DNA of 64,000 nucleotides from Toxorhynchites rutilus septentrionalis (GCF_029784135.1 NC_073746.1:225259882-225323881); one strand, 5' to 3'. Shown: positions 53,831-63,270, numbered from the stretch's first letter. The notes: generated from the sequence alone by a model not told the origin. Translations and numbers: made by a program.

Positions 53831-56800
53831 TCAAATTTCTTTATAAAGTTCTGTTTCTTTTAAAAATTGAATTAGATTTTTTTCTTGTGTTTTATCATTA
53901 CTTAAAATGTCCCTTAAGTTCTGTCCAATATTATTCCTAATTCTAGCTTCTTTTGTGTGCTGACAATCCAGTAAAAGTTGACTTACAGAAATGGGGGCCT
54001 CGTTGCAAGAGCATTGAGGTTTTTCTTTGTTTCTTTGAAAAAGATATGTATGAGTGGCCTTTGTATGGCCGATTCTAAGACGGGTGAGAAGCCGTCTTTC
54101 CTTACTGTTATTTCTGTCATGCCATGGAAGAGTGGTGTTTTTAATTCTTTGAAGAAAAGTTGTTCTACTGTTTCTCCAGGCTATGTCCCAACTTTGGCGA
54201 ATCTGCTGTTTTACCCATCGTTTCGCATCAGAGCGAGGAATGGGAATATTAGGGGGTTCTTGTGCTCTGCCTCTACCGACCAATTTGTCGGCGGCAATAT
54301 TTCCAGTAATTCCGGTATGACCGGGAACCCAACAGAAGGTAATATTTTTATTAGAAGCAGCCTCTTCTATTTGAGTAATCCACGGGTGAAGGTTTTTGCC
54401 TTTTTGAATAGCCCGGAGACAGCTCGCGGAATCAGAAAATATAACAGTAGGAAGTGAATCATGTGTGCATTCTTGGCTAGCGATTAGAAGCGAAAAAGCT
54501 TCTGCGCTAAAAATTGAACATTGGTGAGGAAGAGAAAAACTACCGGTATAACGGTTTTCAAAAATTCCGCAACCGACACCGTCAGTGCTTACAGAACCAT
54601 CAGTGTATACTTGATGTTCAAACTGGAATTTTGTTTCTACGAGGTGATTGAAACAGGCCTTCACTTTTGATGGGAGATCTCCTGCCCGAACTTCCTCGAG
54701 TAAATCAAGGTTAACATTCGGCGGTTTTACATTCCAATTCCTTTCCATGACCGTCAAATGTACACATATATCGGGGAGATCCTGATTCGTGTGTTCTTTG
54801 AATCGGTCCTTTGCCCGAAATATTAATGGAACATCATGATCACGGTCAGGAATTGAAAGGTAACGAATAGCTCTATTTGTCACAATCTTCGTAACGAGTC
54901 GATCAAATGGTAGTTGCCCACTCTCTGCCATAACAGCGAGGGTAGGACTTGTAACAAAGGCACCGATGGCTATCTTTATTGCCTTGTTATATACCGGTTC
55001 GATCGTTTTTAGTGGTTTTTCACCACCTCGGCTGAAGATGCTTACACCATAGAGTATTTTTGGTATTAACCAAGCATTTACTATCCGTAAAAGAGATTCC
55101 CTATGTCCGGAAGCTAGGTTACCAGAAATCGCCTTCAATAGATTCAATCTATTGCGAGCATCTTTTTTGACCATCTGAGCATGTGATATAAAACTCAGTC
55201 TCTTATCAAAAGTTACTCCAAGTATTTTGAGAGTTTTGACTGAGGGGATTTGGGTTTCGAAAATTTTAGGGTTGGAAACTTTGAAGTGAGCTTTAGGATT
55301 ACATATATGCAGAAGTTTTGATTTTTCCGGAGATATTTCGAAACCAATATTTTGAGCCCAGTTTTGAACTGAATCAATTGCTTTTTGAAGTCTTTTCCTT
55401 GTTGCCGATGCAGCGACGCTAACTGAAACTAGCACAATGTCATCTGCATAAACAAGGATTTTTACATTCTCTGGAATTTTTGCAAAAAGGGATTGCATAA
55501 TAATGATGAAGAGGGTTGGTGATATAACCGAGCCTTGGGGAATGCCATTCTCTTGGACTTTTAATGAAGATTTCGTGTTGTTGACTATGGTTCTGAAAGT
55601 TCTGTTTTCAAGAAAACTTTTAATGTAAAAACCTAGTCTTCCACGGAGCCCCCAGTCGAAGAGACTCTTCAATACTGGATACCTCCATGCTCGATCAAAT
55701 GCCTTACTGAGATCAAGTGATGCCACATCTGCGTGGTGATCTTTCTCAATAACGTCATGTACAGTAGCCTCCAACTCTCCTAGGTGATCTTCTGTGCATT
55801 TTCCTGCACGAAAAGCGTATTGCCTTGGATCGAGCAACTTATTAGACTCCAAAAAGGTCTTTAAACGTCGATTTACTATCCTTTCTAGAACTTTTCCAAC
55901 ACAACTCAAAAGAGTTATAGGTCGGAAATTGTCCAAAAGATGTTGGTTTTTGTCTGGTTTCGGAAGTGAAACTATCAAACCTTCTTTCCAGCAATTGGGA
56001 ATATTCCCGCTGGACCATACCTCATTATAAAGTTTCAATAAGACTTTTTTTCCAAGGTAGGTCAGGTTTCTCAACATAGAATGGCTAATTTCATCTGGTC
56101 CTGCAGAGCCTTCTTTAACTCTACTAAGTGCCCATTCAAGATCGATGATGGAAAATTCCCTGTTGTAATCAAACTCAGAATCGGAGTTGAAGTCAACGAG
56201 TTCCTTTTCACATTCGGCTTTTCTGGTTTGGAAAAGACTTTTGTAGTTATGGTTGGACGAGGCTTTGGCAAAATTTTCCCCAGAAGCTTCTGCTATTGTT
56301 TTATGGTCAATAGTATATTGACCGTCAATAAGGAGATTGTATTGGTTTTTTCTCTTTTTGCCATTTATCCTTCCGATTTTACTCCATAACTCTTTCGATG
56401 ACGTTTGAGGGTTGATGTCTTCAACAAACTTGGCCCAGTTTTCTTGTTTGGCCTTAAATATGGCAGACCTAGCTTCACTGCGTGCCTTCTGGAATTCCTT
56501 CAACAGAATGGGCTTGAGCGGACTATTTGAGTTGGTGTTCCTCAATTTTCGTAAAGCCTTTCTTCTGCATTTAATAGCAGTTTTTACCTCGGGGGTCCAC
56601 CAAGGGACGCACCTCTTTCCAGGGTTTCCACTGGTTCTTGGAATGTGTTTTAAAGCAATTTCGAGGATGGTTTGAGAAAAGGTTTCTGAAGACCAATCCT
56701 GTCTGGATAGGAGGCAGTTTTCAGTATCCAATTGGTAACTAGTCCAATCTGCATGTTCAAATTTCCACCTTGGTCTAGTGGGGACTTCCGGAGAAGTCTG

Positions 56801-57490
56801 ACCAAGGGAAATAATAATGGGGAAATTATCACTATTACAGTTGTCTTCATAGACATTCCATAATAGCTTCGAAACAAGTTGACTAGAAGCGATAGTCAGA
56901 TCAATGGCGGTTGTGAGACCATTAGAAGAGTGTAATCTGGTATGTTGACCATTATTCAAAATTTGAAGGGAGTGATCAGAAGTGAAATCTTCAATTATCT
57001 CTCCTCTTCGATCAAGGTGTGTGCTTCCCCAAGTATGAGAGTGAGCGTTGAGATCACCCGTAATTATAAATGGGGGGCGAAGCTGGCTCACAAGATGATC
57101 CAGTTGACCACCTAGTGCAGCCAAGTCAGCATGATGTGGAATGTACAGGCTCACAACTGTAACTGCAATTGGGAATTTAACTAAAATTCCTATTGCTTGC
57201 ATCGAAGTGTTAAGTTTAAGCAGCTTATAGGGAGTCCCAGATTTTATTGCAATTTCTACCCCATTTGAAGAGGGTGTGGGACCTTCTTTGAAGTAAGTTA
57301 CATAGTTTTTAATGTAATCAGAGTAAAAATTACCAGGAGTCATTGTTTCCTGGATGCATAAAACAATGGGATTTATTTCTGAAATTAGAAGTTGCAAGTC
57401 AGAAAGTCTACTTCTGAGACCTCTTACGTTCCATTGGATGGCTAGATTAGTAAAATCATTGAAATTAATTTTTGTAATTTTATTGGCCAT
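53831..57490 (-). CDS. I-clade LINE ORF2: endonuclease, reverse transcriptase, RNase H
   Basis: 1219 residues, uninterrupted. The N-terminal APE-type endonuclease (18-230) has QWNVRGL, CIQETM (Glu48), GDLNAHSHTWGS (144-155) and SDNFPIII. RT (about 460-770) has NFRPITLLSCVGKVLERIVN, SLDLSKAFDRAW (Asp593 area), ENGIPQGSVISPTLF and the active site YADD (681-684). RNase H (about 958-1075) has TDGS (963), SAEAF (Glu997), SDSAS (Asp1020) and NIAADKL (Asp1068), so all four catalytic acids are present. The C-terminal Cys motif is CSC...C1176, with Gln where the usual His stands. The start ATG lies two bases after the ORF1 stop (TAA-AA-ATG), suggesting coupled reinitiation. Confidence 0.93.
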   Translation of the reverse strand: MANKITKINFNDFTNLAIQWNVRGLRSRLSDLQLLISEINPIVLCIQETMTPGNFYSDYIKNYVTYFKEGPTPSSNGVEIAIKSGTPYKLLKLNTSMQAIGILVKFPIAVTVVSLYIPHHADLAALGGQLDHLVSQLRPPFIITGDLNAHSHTWGSTHLDRRGEIIEDFTSDHSLQILNNGQHTRLHSSNGLTTAIDLTIASSQLVSKLLWNVYEDNCNSDNFPIIISLGQTSPEVPTRPRWKFEHADWTSYQLDTENCLLSRQDWSSETFSQTILEIALKHIPRTSGNPGKRCVPWWTPEVKTAIKCRRKALRKLRNTNSNSPLKPILLKEFQKARSEARSAIFKAKQENWAKFVEDINPQTSSKELWSKIGRINGKKRKNQYNLLIDGQYTIDHKTIAEASGENFAKASSNHNYKSLFQTRKAECEKELVDFNSDSEFDYNREFSIIDLEWALSRVKEGSAGPDEISHSMLRNLTYLGKKVLLKLYNEVWSSGNIPNCWKEGLIVSLPKPDKNQHLLDNFRPITLLSCVGKVLERIVNRRLKTFLESNKLLDPRQYAFRAGKCTEDHLGELEATVHDVIEKDHHADVASLDLSKAFDRAWRYPVLKSLFDWGLRGRLGFYIKSFLENRTFRTIVNNTKSSLKVQENGIPQGSVISPTLFIIIMQSLFAKIPENVKILVYADDIVLVSVSVAASATRKRLQKAIDSVQNWAQNIGFEISPEKSKLLHICNPKAHFKVSNPKIFETQIPSVKTLKILGVTFDKRLSFISHAQMVKKDARNRLNLLKAISGNLASGHRESLLRIVNAWLIPKILYGVSIFSRGGEKPLKTIEPVYNKAIKIAIGAFVTSPTLAVMAESGQLPFDRLVTKIVTNRAIRYLSIPDRDHDVPLIFRAKDRFKEHTNQDLPDICVHLTVMERNWNVKPPNVNLDLLEEVRAGDLPSKVKACFNHLVETKFQFEHQVYTDGSVSTDGVGCGIFENRYTGSFSLPHQCSIFSAEAFSLLIASQECTHDSLPTVIFSDSASCLRAIQKGKNLHPWITQIEEAASNKNITFCWVPGHTGITGNIAADKLVGRGRAQEPPNIPIPRSDAKRWVKQQIRQSWDIAWRNSRTTFLQRIKNTTLPWHDRNNSKERRLLTRLRIGHTKATHTYLFQRNKEKPQCSCNEAPISVSQLLLDCQHTKEARIRNNIGQNLRDILSNDKTQEKNLIQFLKETELYKEI

Positions 57491-57492
57491 TT

Positions 57493-58776
57493 TTAAAATT
57501 TAGTTTTGGGAGGGGCAGATGTACTGCTACCAGAAGCGGATGACTGTAGCCTCATTTTATTAAAAGAATTGTCAATTTCCATATTCGTTTCCATTTGTGT
57601 GTTGTTGGGTTCGATTATGTGTGGTTCTTTGTTAATTTGTTTTGTTTTTGGCGGAGTTTTTAAGTTTTCTCTTGTCGGAGTTTTTTTAGCTGGTTGTTGT
57701 CCGTTGTCAATTGTTAAATGTCGTTTGTGTTTCTTTGTCGGTTTTTTGTTAATGTATATGGTGTGTTCTGTCGGTTGTTCAGTGTTATTTTCAGTGTTAA
57801 TGTTTTCGCGTTCACTTTCCGTGTCCATTTCTGTCAAAGATTCGTTTACGCAAAGCAAATCGATTTTTTTGTTCAGATTTGCGATTTGGTTTTTAAGTTC
57901 TTCGATTTCACGATTTTTAATATCGATTATTTTATTAAATTCTCCCTCAGTTTTGTTTATAGTTAGCCTCTGTTGCGCTACTCCAGCATAGGTAGTGTTA
58001 CCGCCTTTTGCTATTTTGCGCGCTTCTTCGAAAGAGAGACCCTTTAGGAAGTGAAGCCGTTGGACTTCTTTTTCATCCTGATAATGCTGACACTTTCTAT
58101 TGAAAGAACCGTGATCAGCTGTTTTGCATCTTAGACAAAACAAAGGTTTGTTACATTTGGTTTCACTGACAATTTTATGCTCTTCGCCACAAGTGCCGCA
58201 AAGCGGTTCCTTCCTTGGGCATCGAGCCTTGGTGTGACCAATATTCCAGCACTTGTAACACATCATAGGTTCTGGGACATATGGGCGGGTTGGAACTTTT
58301 AGAGGACCAAAATTTATATACCGAGGAGGAACAGTACCCAATATGGTTAAAATCAATGTTGGAAGAGGAGTAACGATACCATCTTTTCCTTTTTTCGTCA
58401 TGCGATATATTTTTGTTACATTTTGATCGCTTAGGCTCTTCATGAGATCGTCTTCAGACATCTCAATGGCTTCCCAGCATGTAACGACGCATTTTGAGAA
58501 ATTTTTTGTTGGATGGTAACTGATATTAATGTTGGTTCCATCAATTAATGTTTTCATTGAAAGCAGTATTTCAACTTGTTCAGGTTTTCTGACTTTTAAA
58601 ACGTACCGTGTACGGTTTTCTTCGGTGTGGGCGTTTTCAATCTCACCCTTCACCGCATCTTCAATAGATTTGCCAACTATGAACGGATTCTTAGGAAGGG
58701 TGCAGCCTTCTTCTGCTTTAAGTAGAAGGAAGTGCGCTGCCCCAAACTCACCATAAGGATCCATCCATAATGGCAT
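57493..58776 (-). CDS. I-clade LINE ORF1: nucleic-acid-binding protein
   Basis: 427 residues from ATG 58776, which assembles with the element RNA into a ribonucleoprotein. Residues 55-165 resemble the RNA-recognition-like domain of I/jockey ORF1. Three zinc knuckles follow: C173-x2-C176-x4-H181-x4-C186, C193-x2-C196-...-C208 and C214-x2-C217-x4-H222-x6-C229. Residues about 275-310 form a likely coiled coil (KNREIEELKNQIANLNKKID). The tail is polar, with Lys/Pro. An earlier ATG at 58847 opens a frame (MAAKNSGGTLPPD) that meets a run of ten A at 58803-58794 and is out of register with ORF1, so the true start is uncertain. Confidence 0.88.
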   Translation of the reverse strand: MPLWMDPYGEFGAAHFLLLKAEEGCTLPKNPFIVGKSIEDAVKGEIENAHTEENRTRYVLKVRKPEQVEILLSMKTLIDGTNINISYHPTKNFSKCVVTCWEAIEMSEDDLMKSLSDQNVTKIYRMTKKGKDGIVTPLPTLILTILGTVPPRYINFGPLKVPTRPYVPEPMMCYKCWNIGHTKARCPRKEPLCGTCGEEHKIVSETKCNKPLFCLRCKTADHGSFNRKCQHYQDEKEVQRLHFLKGLSFEEARKIAKGGNTTYAGVAQQRLTINKTEGEFNKIIDIKNREIEELKNQIANLNKKIDLLCVNESLTEMDTESERENINTENNTEQPTEHTIYINKKPTKKHKRHLTIDNGQQPAKKTPTRENLKTPPKTKQINKEPHIIEPNNTQMETNMEIDNSFNKMRLQSSASGSSTSAPPKTKF

Positions 58777-58849
58777 TGTATCAGTATAATTTCTTTTTTT
58801 TTTCTTCTATCTGGTGGTAGAGTTCCACCGCTGTTCTTTGCCGCCATGA

Positions 58850-59400
58850 TGACGGCTGGGCTAATTAACCCACCGTATTATTAATATATTTGTTTATAAT
58901 TCTTTTCAATGAAGAAGAATGGAAAAAATCGTCGCTTACCGTTTGCTTGCCGGTTAAATGATCAGTGATAACTGTGATCACCGATTACTCACCACAGAAA
59001 CACTTTAAATTAAGCGGAAATAAACCACTTGACCTCAGGAGAGGCCCCAACTAGCACACAATTCACCTGGATTAGCCAGTAATTTCTTTAAATTTTCTTT
59101 TTCACTCCTATATCTTTTCTAACTAATATGTATTCCTTGAATTATTATTTTAAATATAAATTAGCCTTAATGCAGGCTTTTACAACACTCTTTTCTACAC
59201 TCTCACTATACAACACCACGAAGCGCAGTTTTGGCGGGAAAATTGTAACCTGGAAATAGAAAGGTAAGAAGAAAACGTTAGTGGGTAGAACTTGAATCAA
59301 GCAATACCCGTCTCCCCTTCGTTGCTCGTCGAGAAGTTGCTCGTTATTGACGACACGGGTAGAAAAGCTCACAAATCAGCAGAACAAATGTAGGGGAAAA
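58850..59400 (-). other. Probable 5' UTR of the I-clade LINE
   Basis: Non-coding on the minus strand between the upstream repeat and ORF1. It includes palindromic ggtgatcacagttatcactg (minus strand) at about 58965-58985. Internal promoters of I-type LINEs sit at the very 5' end, but I could not place the start site. A 75-codon frame (59372-59145) lacks support. Confidence 0.45.
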
Positions 59401-59409
59401 TGGAAACGC

Positions 59410-59640
59410 TTATAGTTTTCATGAATTTTAAGCATTTACACACCAGGGAATTGTAATGTATAGCATATCAAACAAATCTTAGGAAATTTCCGATTCGTTT
59501 GGTGTGTAAATTGCCAAAGTCCGTTCTTGACAGAAATAGTTTTTACGGTAACTTTATTTCATAAAAACGTGACCTATTTTCTGATTTGGCACCCTTAATA
59601 AAAGACGTAGTTCTACGTCAAAAAACAAAATTTAGTGCTT
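59410..59640 (-). repeat. Displaced end of dispersed repeat copy 2
   Basis: Inverted match to 41345-41560: gcatatcaaacaaatcttag, ttccgattcgtttggt, ttatttcataaaaacgtgac, ctgatttggcacccttaat and finally gacgtagttctacgtc, an interrupted palindrome at the edge. It is separated from 52440-53640 by the LINE. Confidence 0.75.
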
Positions 59641-59714
59641 CGGACTATTTTAGAAGGTTATCTTTCCTTCGTCACATCACCCACTCTACAGAATAAAAAA
59701 TAATAAATTAAACT

Positions 59715-60290
59715 ACGGAACAACAGAACATCACGTCTGCACTGGTCGGCTGCTCTCGCGGCTCTCTATTCGTGATTTGGCCAAGAAGTTCAAAACCAGT
59801 GTTGGGTTGATTCAGCGAATTAAACAGAGACATGGTCTAAAGACCTTCTTGGATGGCACTTACGTTCCAGTGGAACTTCTGCCTTCTCAACGTAGCATTA
59901 CTTGCATCATTTTATTAGTAGTACTTGGTTGAGATTTCTATGCCGAATAACACGCCTTGAATGTACTCTGGAGTGGCAAGCTCTGGGATACTTTATAGAA
60001 AGCACGAGGTTCCTGCTCTATTCTGACCGGCTTAGCATCGGCACATTATGTCAAATCCACTCTACAATGATTTTCGGAACAAACAAAACAATGTTCGTCG
60101 AAAAAGACCTCAACCCACCTAACTGTCCCCAGGTGCGGCCAATTGACCGTTACTGGGCAATTGTCAAGACCATGTTCAAGAAGAAAGGTACTGTGTCTAA
60201 AAATATGTCAGAGTTCAAGAAGAATTGGTCTGCAGCGTCCATAAAGTACACAAAGACTACTGTGCAGAATTCGATGAGTTGAGTTAAATC
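59715..60290 (+). mobile_element. Tc1/mariner-superfamily relic split by a SINE
   Basis: Plus-strand N-terminal HTH RLLSRLSIRDLAKKFKTSVG, LIQRIKQRHGLKT (59745-59848). It is then broken by a SINE piece, and resumes at 60085-60280 with NKTMFVEKDLNPPNCPQVRP, IDRYWAIVKTMFKKKGTVSK and FKKNWSAASIKYT, ending in a stop. The NPPNCPQxRPIDRYWA block is the C-terminal part of the DDE domain in the mosquito DD37-type Tc1/mariner group. The central catalytic part is gone. Confidence 0.75.
59853..59991 (-). mobile_element. tRNA-derived SINE (family 1), fifth copy, headless
   Basis: Minus strand, only the 3' half: body from ccagagcttgccactccaga to gcaagtaatgctacgttgag and tail gtaagtgccatccaagaagg. It sits between the two halves of the Tc1-like relic, so it inserted after that element. 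Confidence 0.8.
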
Positions 60291-60299
60291 TAAGGTTCG

Positions 60300-60965
60300 A
60301 TCATTTTTTTAGAAATGAACAATAAGCTTAATTTTTTCATTTCATTGTCATGTAATAAACCTTATATTTTTTAATAAAATTCACTTTTGTAAACACTTTC
60401 TGAACATTTTCAGTTTTATTTTGATGTTTGAAAGTATTTAAGTAATATTATATCTGAGCCTACACAATCAACGAACATCGACCAGAAGACCTACAAAAGT
60501 ATTATGGGGACGGAGGCAGTTGCACCATTAACCCGTTAGCCGTTTAAAGGAGGAGTAACTCTGCTCAACTCGAATAACAGAACAGTTCGGCTGCCAACTT
60601 TATAGCGTTTTTTTTTCCAAATCATGTGTCCAGTATACCGTAACTAGGATCTTACTGGAATCGATTCTAATATGCCAGTTGGCATTGCTCTTTCAGATGT
60701 GTTTCGCGGGATTTCCCCCGCGTTGTGACACAATTATTCGCCTTTAAGACAGGGACAGGGAACCCGAAGTGACATTCTCTAATAGTCGAACACATCAGGA
60801 AATGCTTTTACCGCTGAGCTATTAACGAAAGAGAATTTCATTGAAGCTAGGTCCGTTTTAAAAGTTACGCAAGAATCATCCCTTAAGCGGTACTTTGTCC
60901 AGTTGAAATCCAATAACAGATCACGCATGCATTGTTTTACATCCCTAAACTTATCCTTCTAGTCC
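60300..60965. other. Receptor intron with a possible tRNA-like fragment, no gene
   Basis: On the minus strand near 60825-60765 the words taatagctcagcggtaaaag and gggttccctgtccctg resemble A and B boxes, but no stems close. This is at best a SINE fragment. No coding exon was recognised. Confidence 0.35.
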
Positions 60966-60967
60966 AC

Positions 60968-61226
60968 ACTAAAGCCGGATTTATACGTTGTCAGTTACTC
61001 GGATGCGAGTAAACGTTAAACGATCCGAAGAATTACGAACGTACCCATGCCATAAAATTTGTCATTTGATTAGTATATTTGGGGCTGCTCGCGCTTTAAA
61101 AACAAAAAAACTTTGAGGTAGCTTGGTCGCGAGTAGCCCCGTACATGCAAATTAAATATCAAATTTTGTGGTAATTCTTCGGATTGTTTGGCGTTTACTC
61201 GCAACCGAGTATACCCGGCTTAAGTC
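60968..61226. mobile_element. Foldback MITE with ~100-bp arms
   Basis: The left arm (actcggatgcgagtaaacg, aatccgaagaattac-like, cataaaattt, ggggctgctcgcg) is mirrored by the right arm. Read on the minus strand the right arm gives actcggttgcgagtaaacgc, aatccgaagaattac, cacaaaattt and ggggctactcgcg. Outer ends are taaagccgg and ccggctta. Nearly the whole element is one long imperfect hairpin with a short central loop. No ORF. Confidence 0.85.
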
Positions 61227-61229
61227 CAA

Positions 61230-61757
61230 AGTATATATGGGCGAGATGACTACTATTCTGGAATTGGTTGACCACGGTAGGTAGGTATTATATTATATAG
61301 ACTTTAAACTGTTCTCAGTTCATTAATCTCTAGCCTTGAGAAAGGCCCTTGACAAAAACTCTACTTTTCTATTTCTCGCACTTTGAGAAAGGCACTTGGT
61401 CCCTCGCCGAGGTTCGTCCGGCAAACGATATTCACCAATCGATGTCTCACGAAGAATGCGACAGTTGACCACGGCTATAAACAATTAACTTAAATAATCC
61501 TTAATTATCTTAAACTTAATTATGAATTTTTGAATGATCATTTTTATGGTTTTCATTTGCAAAAAAAAAATTCTACTGATATAATATGATAATAACAGAA
61601 ACAGATGATGATTTTTGAGTTTGACTTATATAACCAATGTCGATCAGATGACAGCTTCTCATCGATATTTCATACCGTTCAATTAGACAATTTAACTAGA
61701 TAATTGATATTGTCGCACCAATTGCAATTGTTTCCAATGAAAAAAAGGACAACTCAC
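61230..61757. other. Receptor intron next to the exon, no other feature
   Basis: AT-rich, non-coding. ttgagaaaggc occurs twice (about 61337 and 61382). The donor of the receptor exon is at 61757-61752 (minus strand). Confidence 0.5.
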
Positions 61758-62387
61758 CATTATCGATTGGCAAACCCCACTGAGCCGCAGTAATGACAAA
61801 CAATTCCGCCCAAGATTCTTCCAACAGGATCTTCTGATCTGTCGTTGGTAGCTGCAGGAACGAGGGGACAGATTTTGCCCATTTGACTGCCAAAAAGAGT
61901 AACTTGGCTGCTGCTTCAAAAAGTATATCCATTTCCGTTTTTCCTAATGACGTTGCCGATGATTGACTCACACTTTCCTCTGAGCTGCTCACTTCGTTTT
62001 CTTTTGCGGCAGCGCTGGAGTTTAAAATAGCACTGATGGAATGGACAGGAGCTGGCTGCATGGGGTTCGTGTCTCCCGTAATCTTGGTGAATATCGATTC
62101 CGTGAGGGTTTTGTCTATTTTCATGCTAGGAACCGGAGGTGTAATTGATGTTCCAAAACTTGTCGGCGGAAAGTGATCAAACATTGCTGCTCCCCCGTAC
62201 GAGGGGATGAATCTGCTGGGATCCATCGGAGTGAACGCAGAGGAGGCGGTGATGTGGAGTGGGAGCGGGAAAAACAGATTTGTCTGTGGCATTGTGAACG
62301 ACCGGGGGGCGTAGAAATCGCTCGCATTCATTCCATTGATGGTGGTGAGTGGTGCGCAATTGCGAGGGGCGCGTTCATGTTGTACAG
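61758..62387 (-). CDS. NR2E-type nuclear receptor, dissatisfaction-like: hinge and LBD N-terminal half
   Basis: Minus strand. The acceptor ttttcag (62388 side) follows a long TC tract; the donor gtgagt follows 61758. It encodes a long Ser/Pro-rich hinge (FYAPRSFTMPQTNLFFPLPL, SMKIDKTLTESIFTKITGD). The start of the ligand-binding domain follows: MDILFEAAAKLLFLAVKWAK, SVPSFLQLPTTDQKILLEES, WAELFVITAAQWGLPID. The DQ-x2-LLEESW-x-ELF signature is NR2-class. The long hinge and the AAQWGLPID segment point to dissatisfaction rather than tailless or PNR, but this is from memory of the family and not certain. Entry is in phase 1; the DNA-binding domain must lie beyond 64000. Related receptors repress transcription in the nervous system. 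Confidence 0.85.
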
Positions 62388-62401
62388 CTGAAAACATATT
62401 G

Positions 62402-62435
62402 GTGAGAGAGAGAGAGAGAGAGGGGAGAGAGGGAC
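62402..62435. repeat. GA/TC microsatellite at the receptor splice acceptor
   Basis: On the minus strand this is a TC run directly upstream of caccaatatgttttcag, so it doubles as the polypyrimidine region of the acceptor for the exon starting at 62387. Length variation here could affect splicing strength, which is an inference. Confidence 0.7.
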
Positions 62436-63048
62436 GGAAAAAAGTATGCTTCCGGTTAGTCTAAGTGATATGGTTTTGTGATGAGGCGAGTGTTGGCAGG
62501 AATACAATGACTTTCGACAAGTTAACGATGCCGGTCTGGTTGAGTTCCCACGCGAAGCATTTTTACAGCCAAGTCACCCTTGAATTGTTTCGTCAGCAGG
62601 AGATTATGGATCTTATGTAAACTTTTAATGATGTGTGTTTAATAGTTAATTCAAAGAATGGTGATAACTATCTATGAAAAGTTGAAACACTTTTTTTCCA
62701 ATTGTTTTATATCAAATACTGAATTGACAGGTTCGTTGCTCTTCAACCATATATGGGTAGCACTTTCCTAGTTCAGAAAGAATAAGATTTCTAGAAAGAA
62801 TTTTATTGAATAGGCACTTAAACAGAAATTTAGGTTATAGGTAATCATAAAATCAAAACCATAGAAATATAATTTTTATATTATACTTTTCCTTCATCTA
62901 TATATCGGAAGGTTTGTTCTACTGTTTCTTACGAAACCCATATTATATGATACAGGCATTTGTTTTTGTTGTCAATGACGTGTGTCTTCAAATTTAAAAC
63001 AGAAATATTACTAGATATTGTCTACACGTAAAAATCGGCCTTTCTTTA
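62436..63048. other. Receptor upstream intron, no gene recognised
   Basis: Non-coding on both strands by inspection. It includes a decayed relative (62735-62815, minus strand) of the hairpin-motif repeat at 51735-51814. No zinc-finger DNA-binding domain exon was seen on the minus strand. Confidence 0.45.
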
Positions 63049-63049
63049 G

Positions 63050-63270
63050 TAGGGGAGGACGGGGTAAGACGGCCAACCTAAGTCTGAATAGTTTATTTTT
63101 ATTGTTTATCATGACGTTTCACCTATACACACGCAAAAATGGGTATACGTGATTAAGTGTAATACAATACACCAAACTAATGTGTTATAATTGTCCAATA
63201 GTTGATTGTTTCAATAATCAAGAGAGTGGCCATCTTACCCCGGGTGGCCGTCTTCCCCCGTCCTCCCCTA
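63050..63270. mobile_element. MITE with aggggaggacgggg TIRs
   Basis: The left end taggggaggacggggtaaga and the right end (minus strand) taggggaggacgggggaaga are terminal inverted repeats of about 25 bp (one mismatch seen) ending in gacggcc. The flanks share tttag / atttag. The right side repeats the inner motif (ggccatcttacccc then ggccgtcttccccc). About 220 bp, no ORF. Confidence 0.88.

Larger units (their letters stand above)
53641..59400 (-). mobile_element. I-clade non-LTR retrotransposon with two intact ORFs
   Basis: Minus-strand element with 5' UTR (about 59390-58850), ORF1 (58776-57493), ORF2 (57490-53831) and a 3' UTR to about 53650. The 3' UTR carries two degenerate copies of a block with ccccttcgttcttctt followed by gactttaaatc (plus strand). 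ORF2 has endonuclease, reverse transcriptase and RNase H, the order that defines the I clade as opposed to jockey. Both long frames are open, so the copy is young. Exact ends and target duplication were not resolved. It lies in the receptor intron in the sense orientation. Confidence 0.88.

Noticed and set aside
54000..58760. Plus-strand ORFs of 70-160 codons
   Set aside because: All are shadows of the minus-strand LINE ORF1 and ORF2.
60765..60830. tRNA-like sequence on the minus strand
   Set aside because: Box-like words only; spacing and stems do not fit a tRNA gene.
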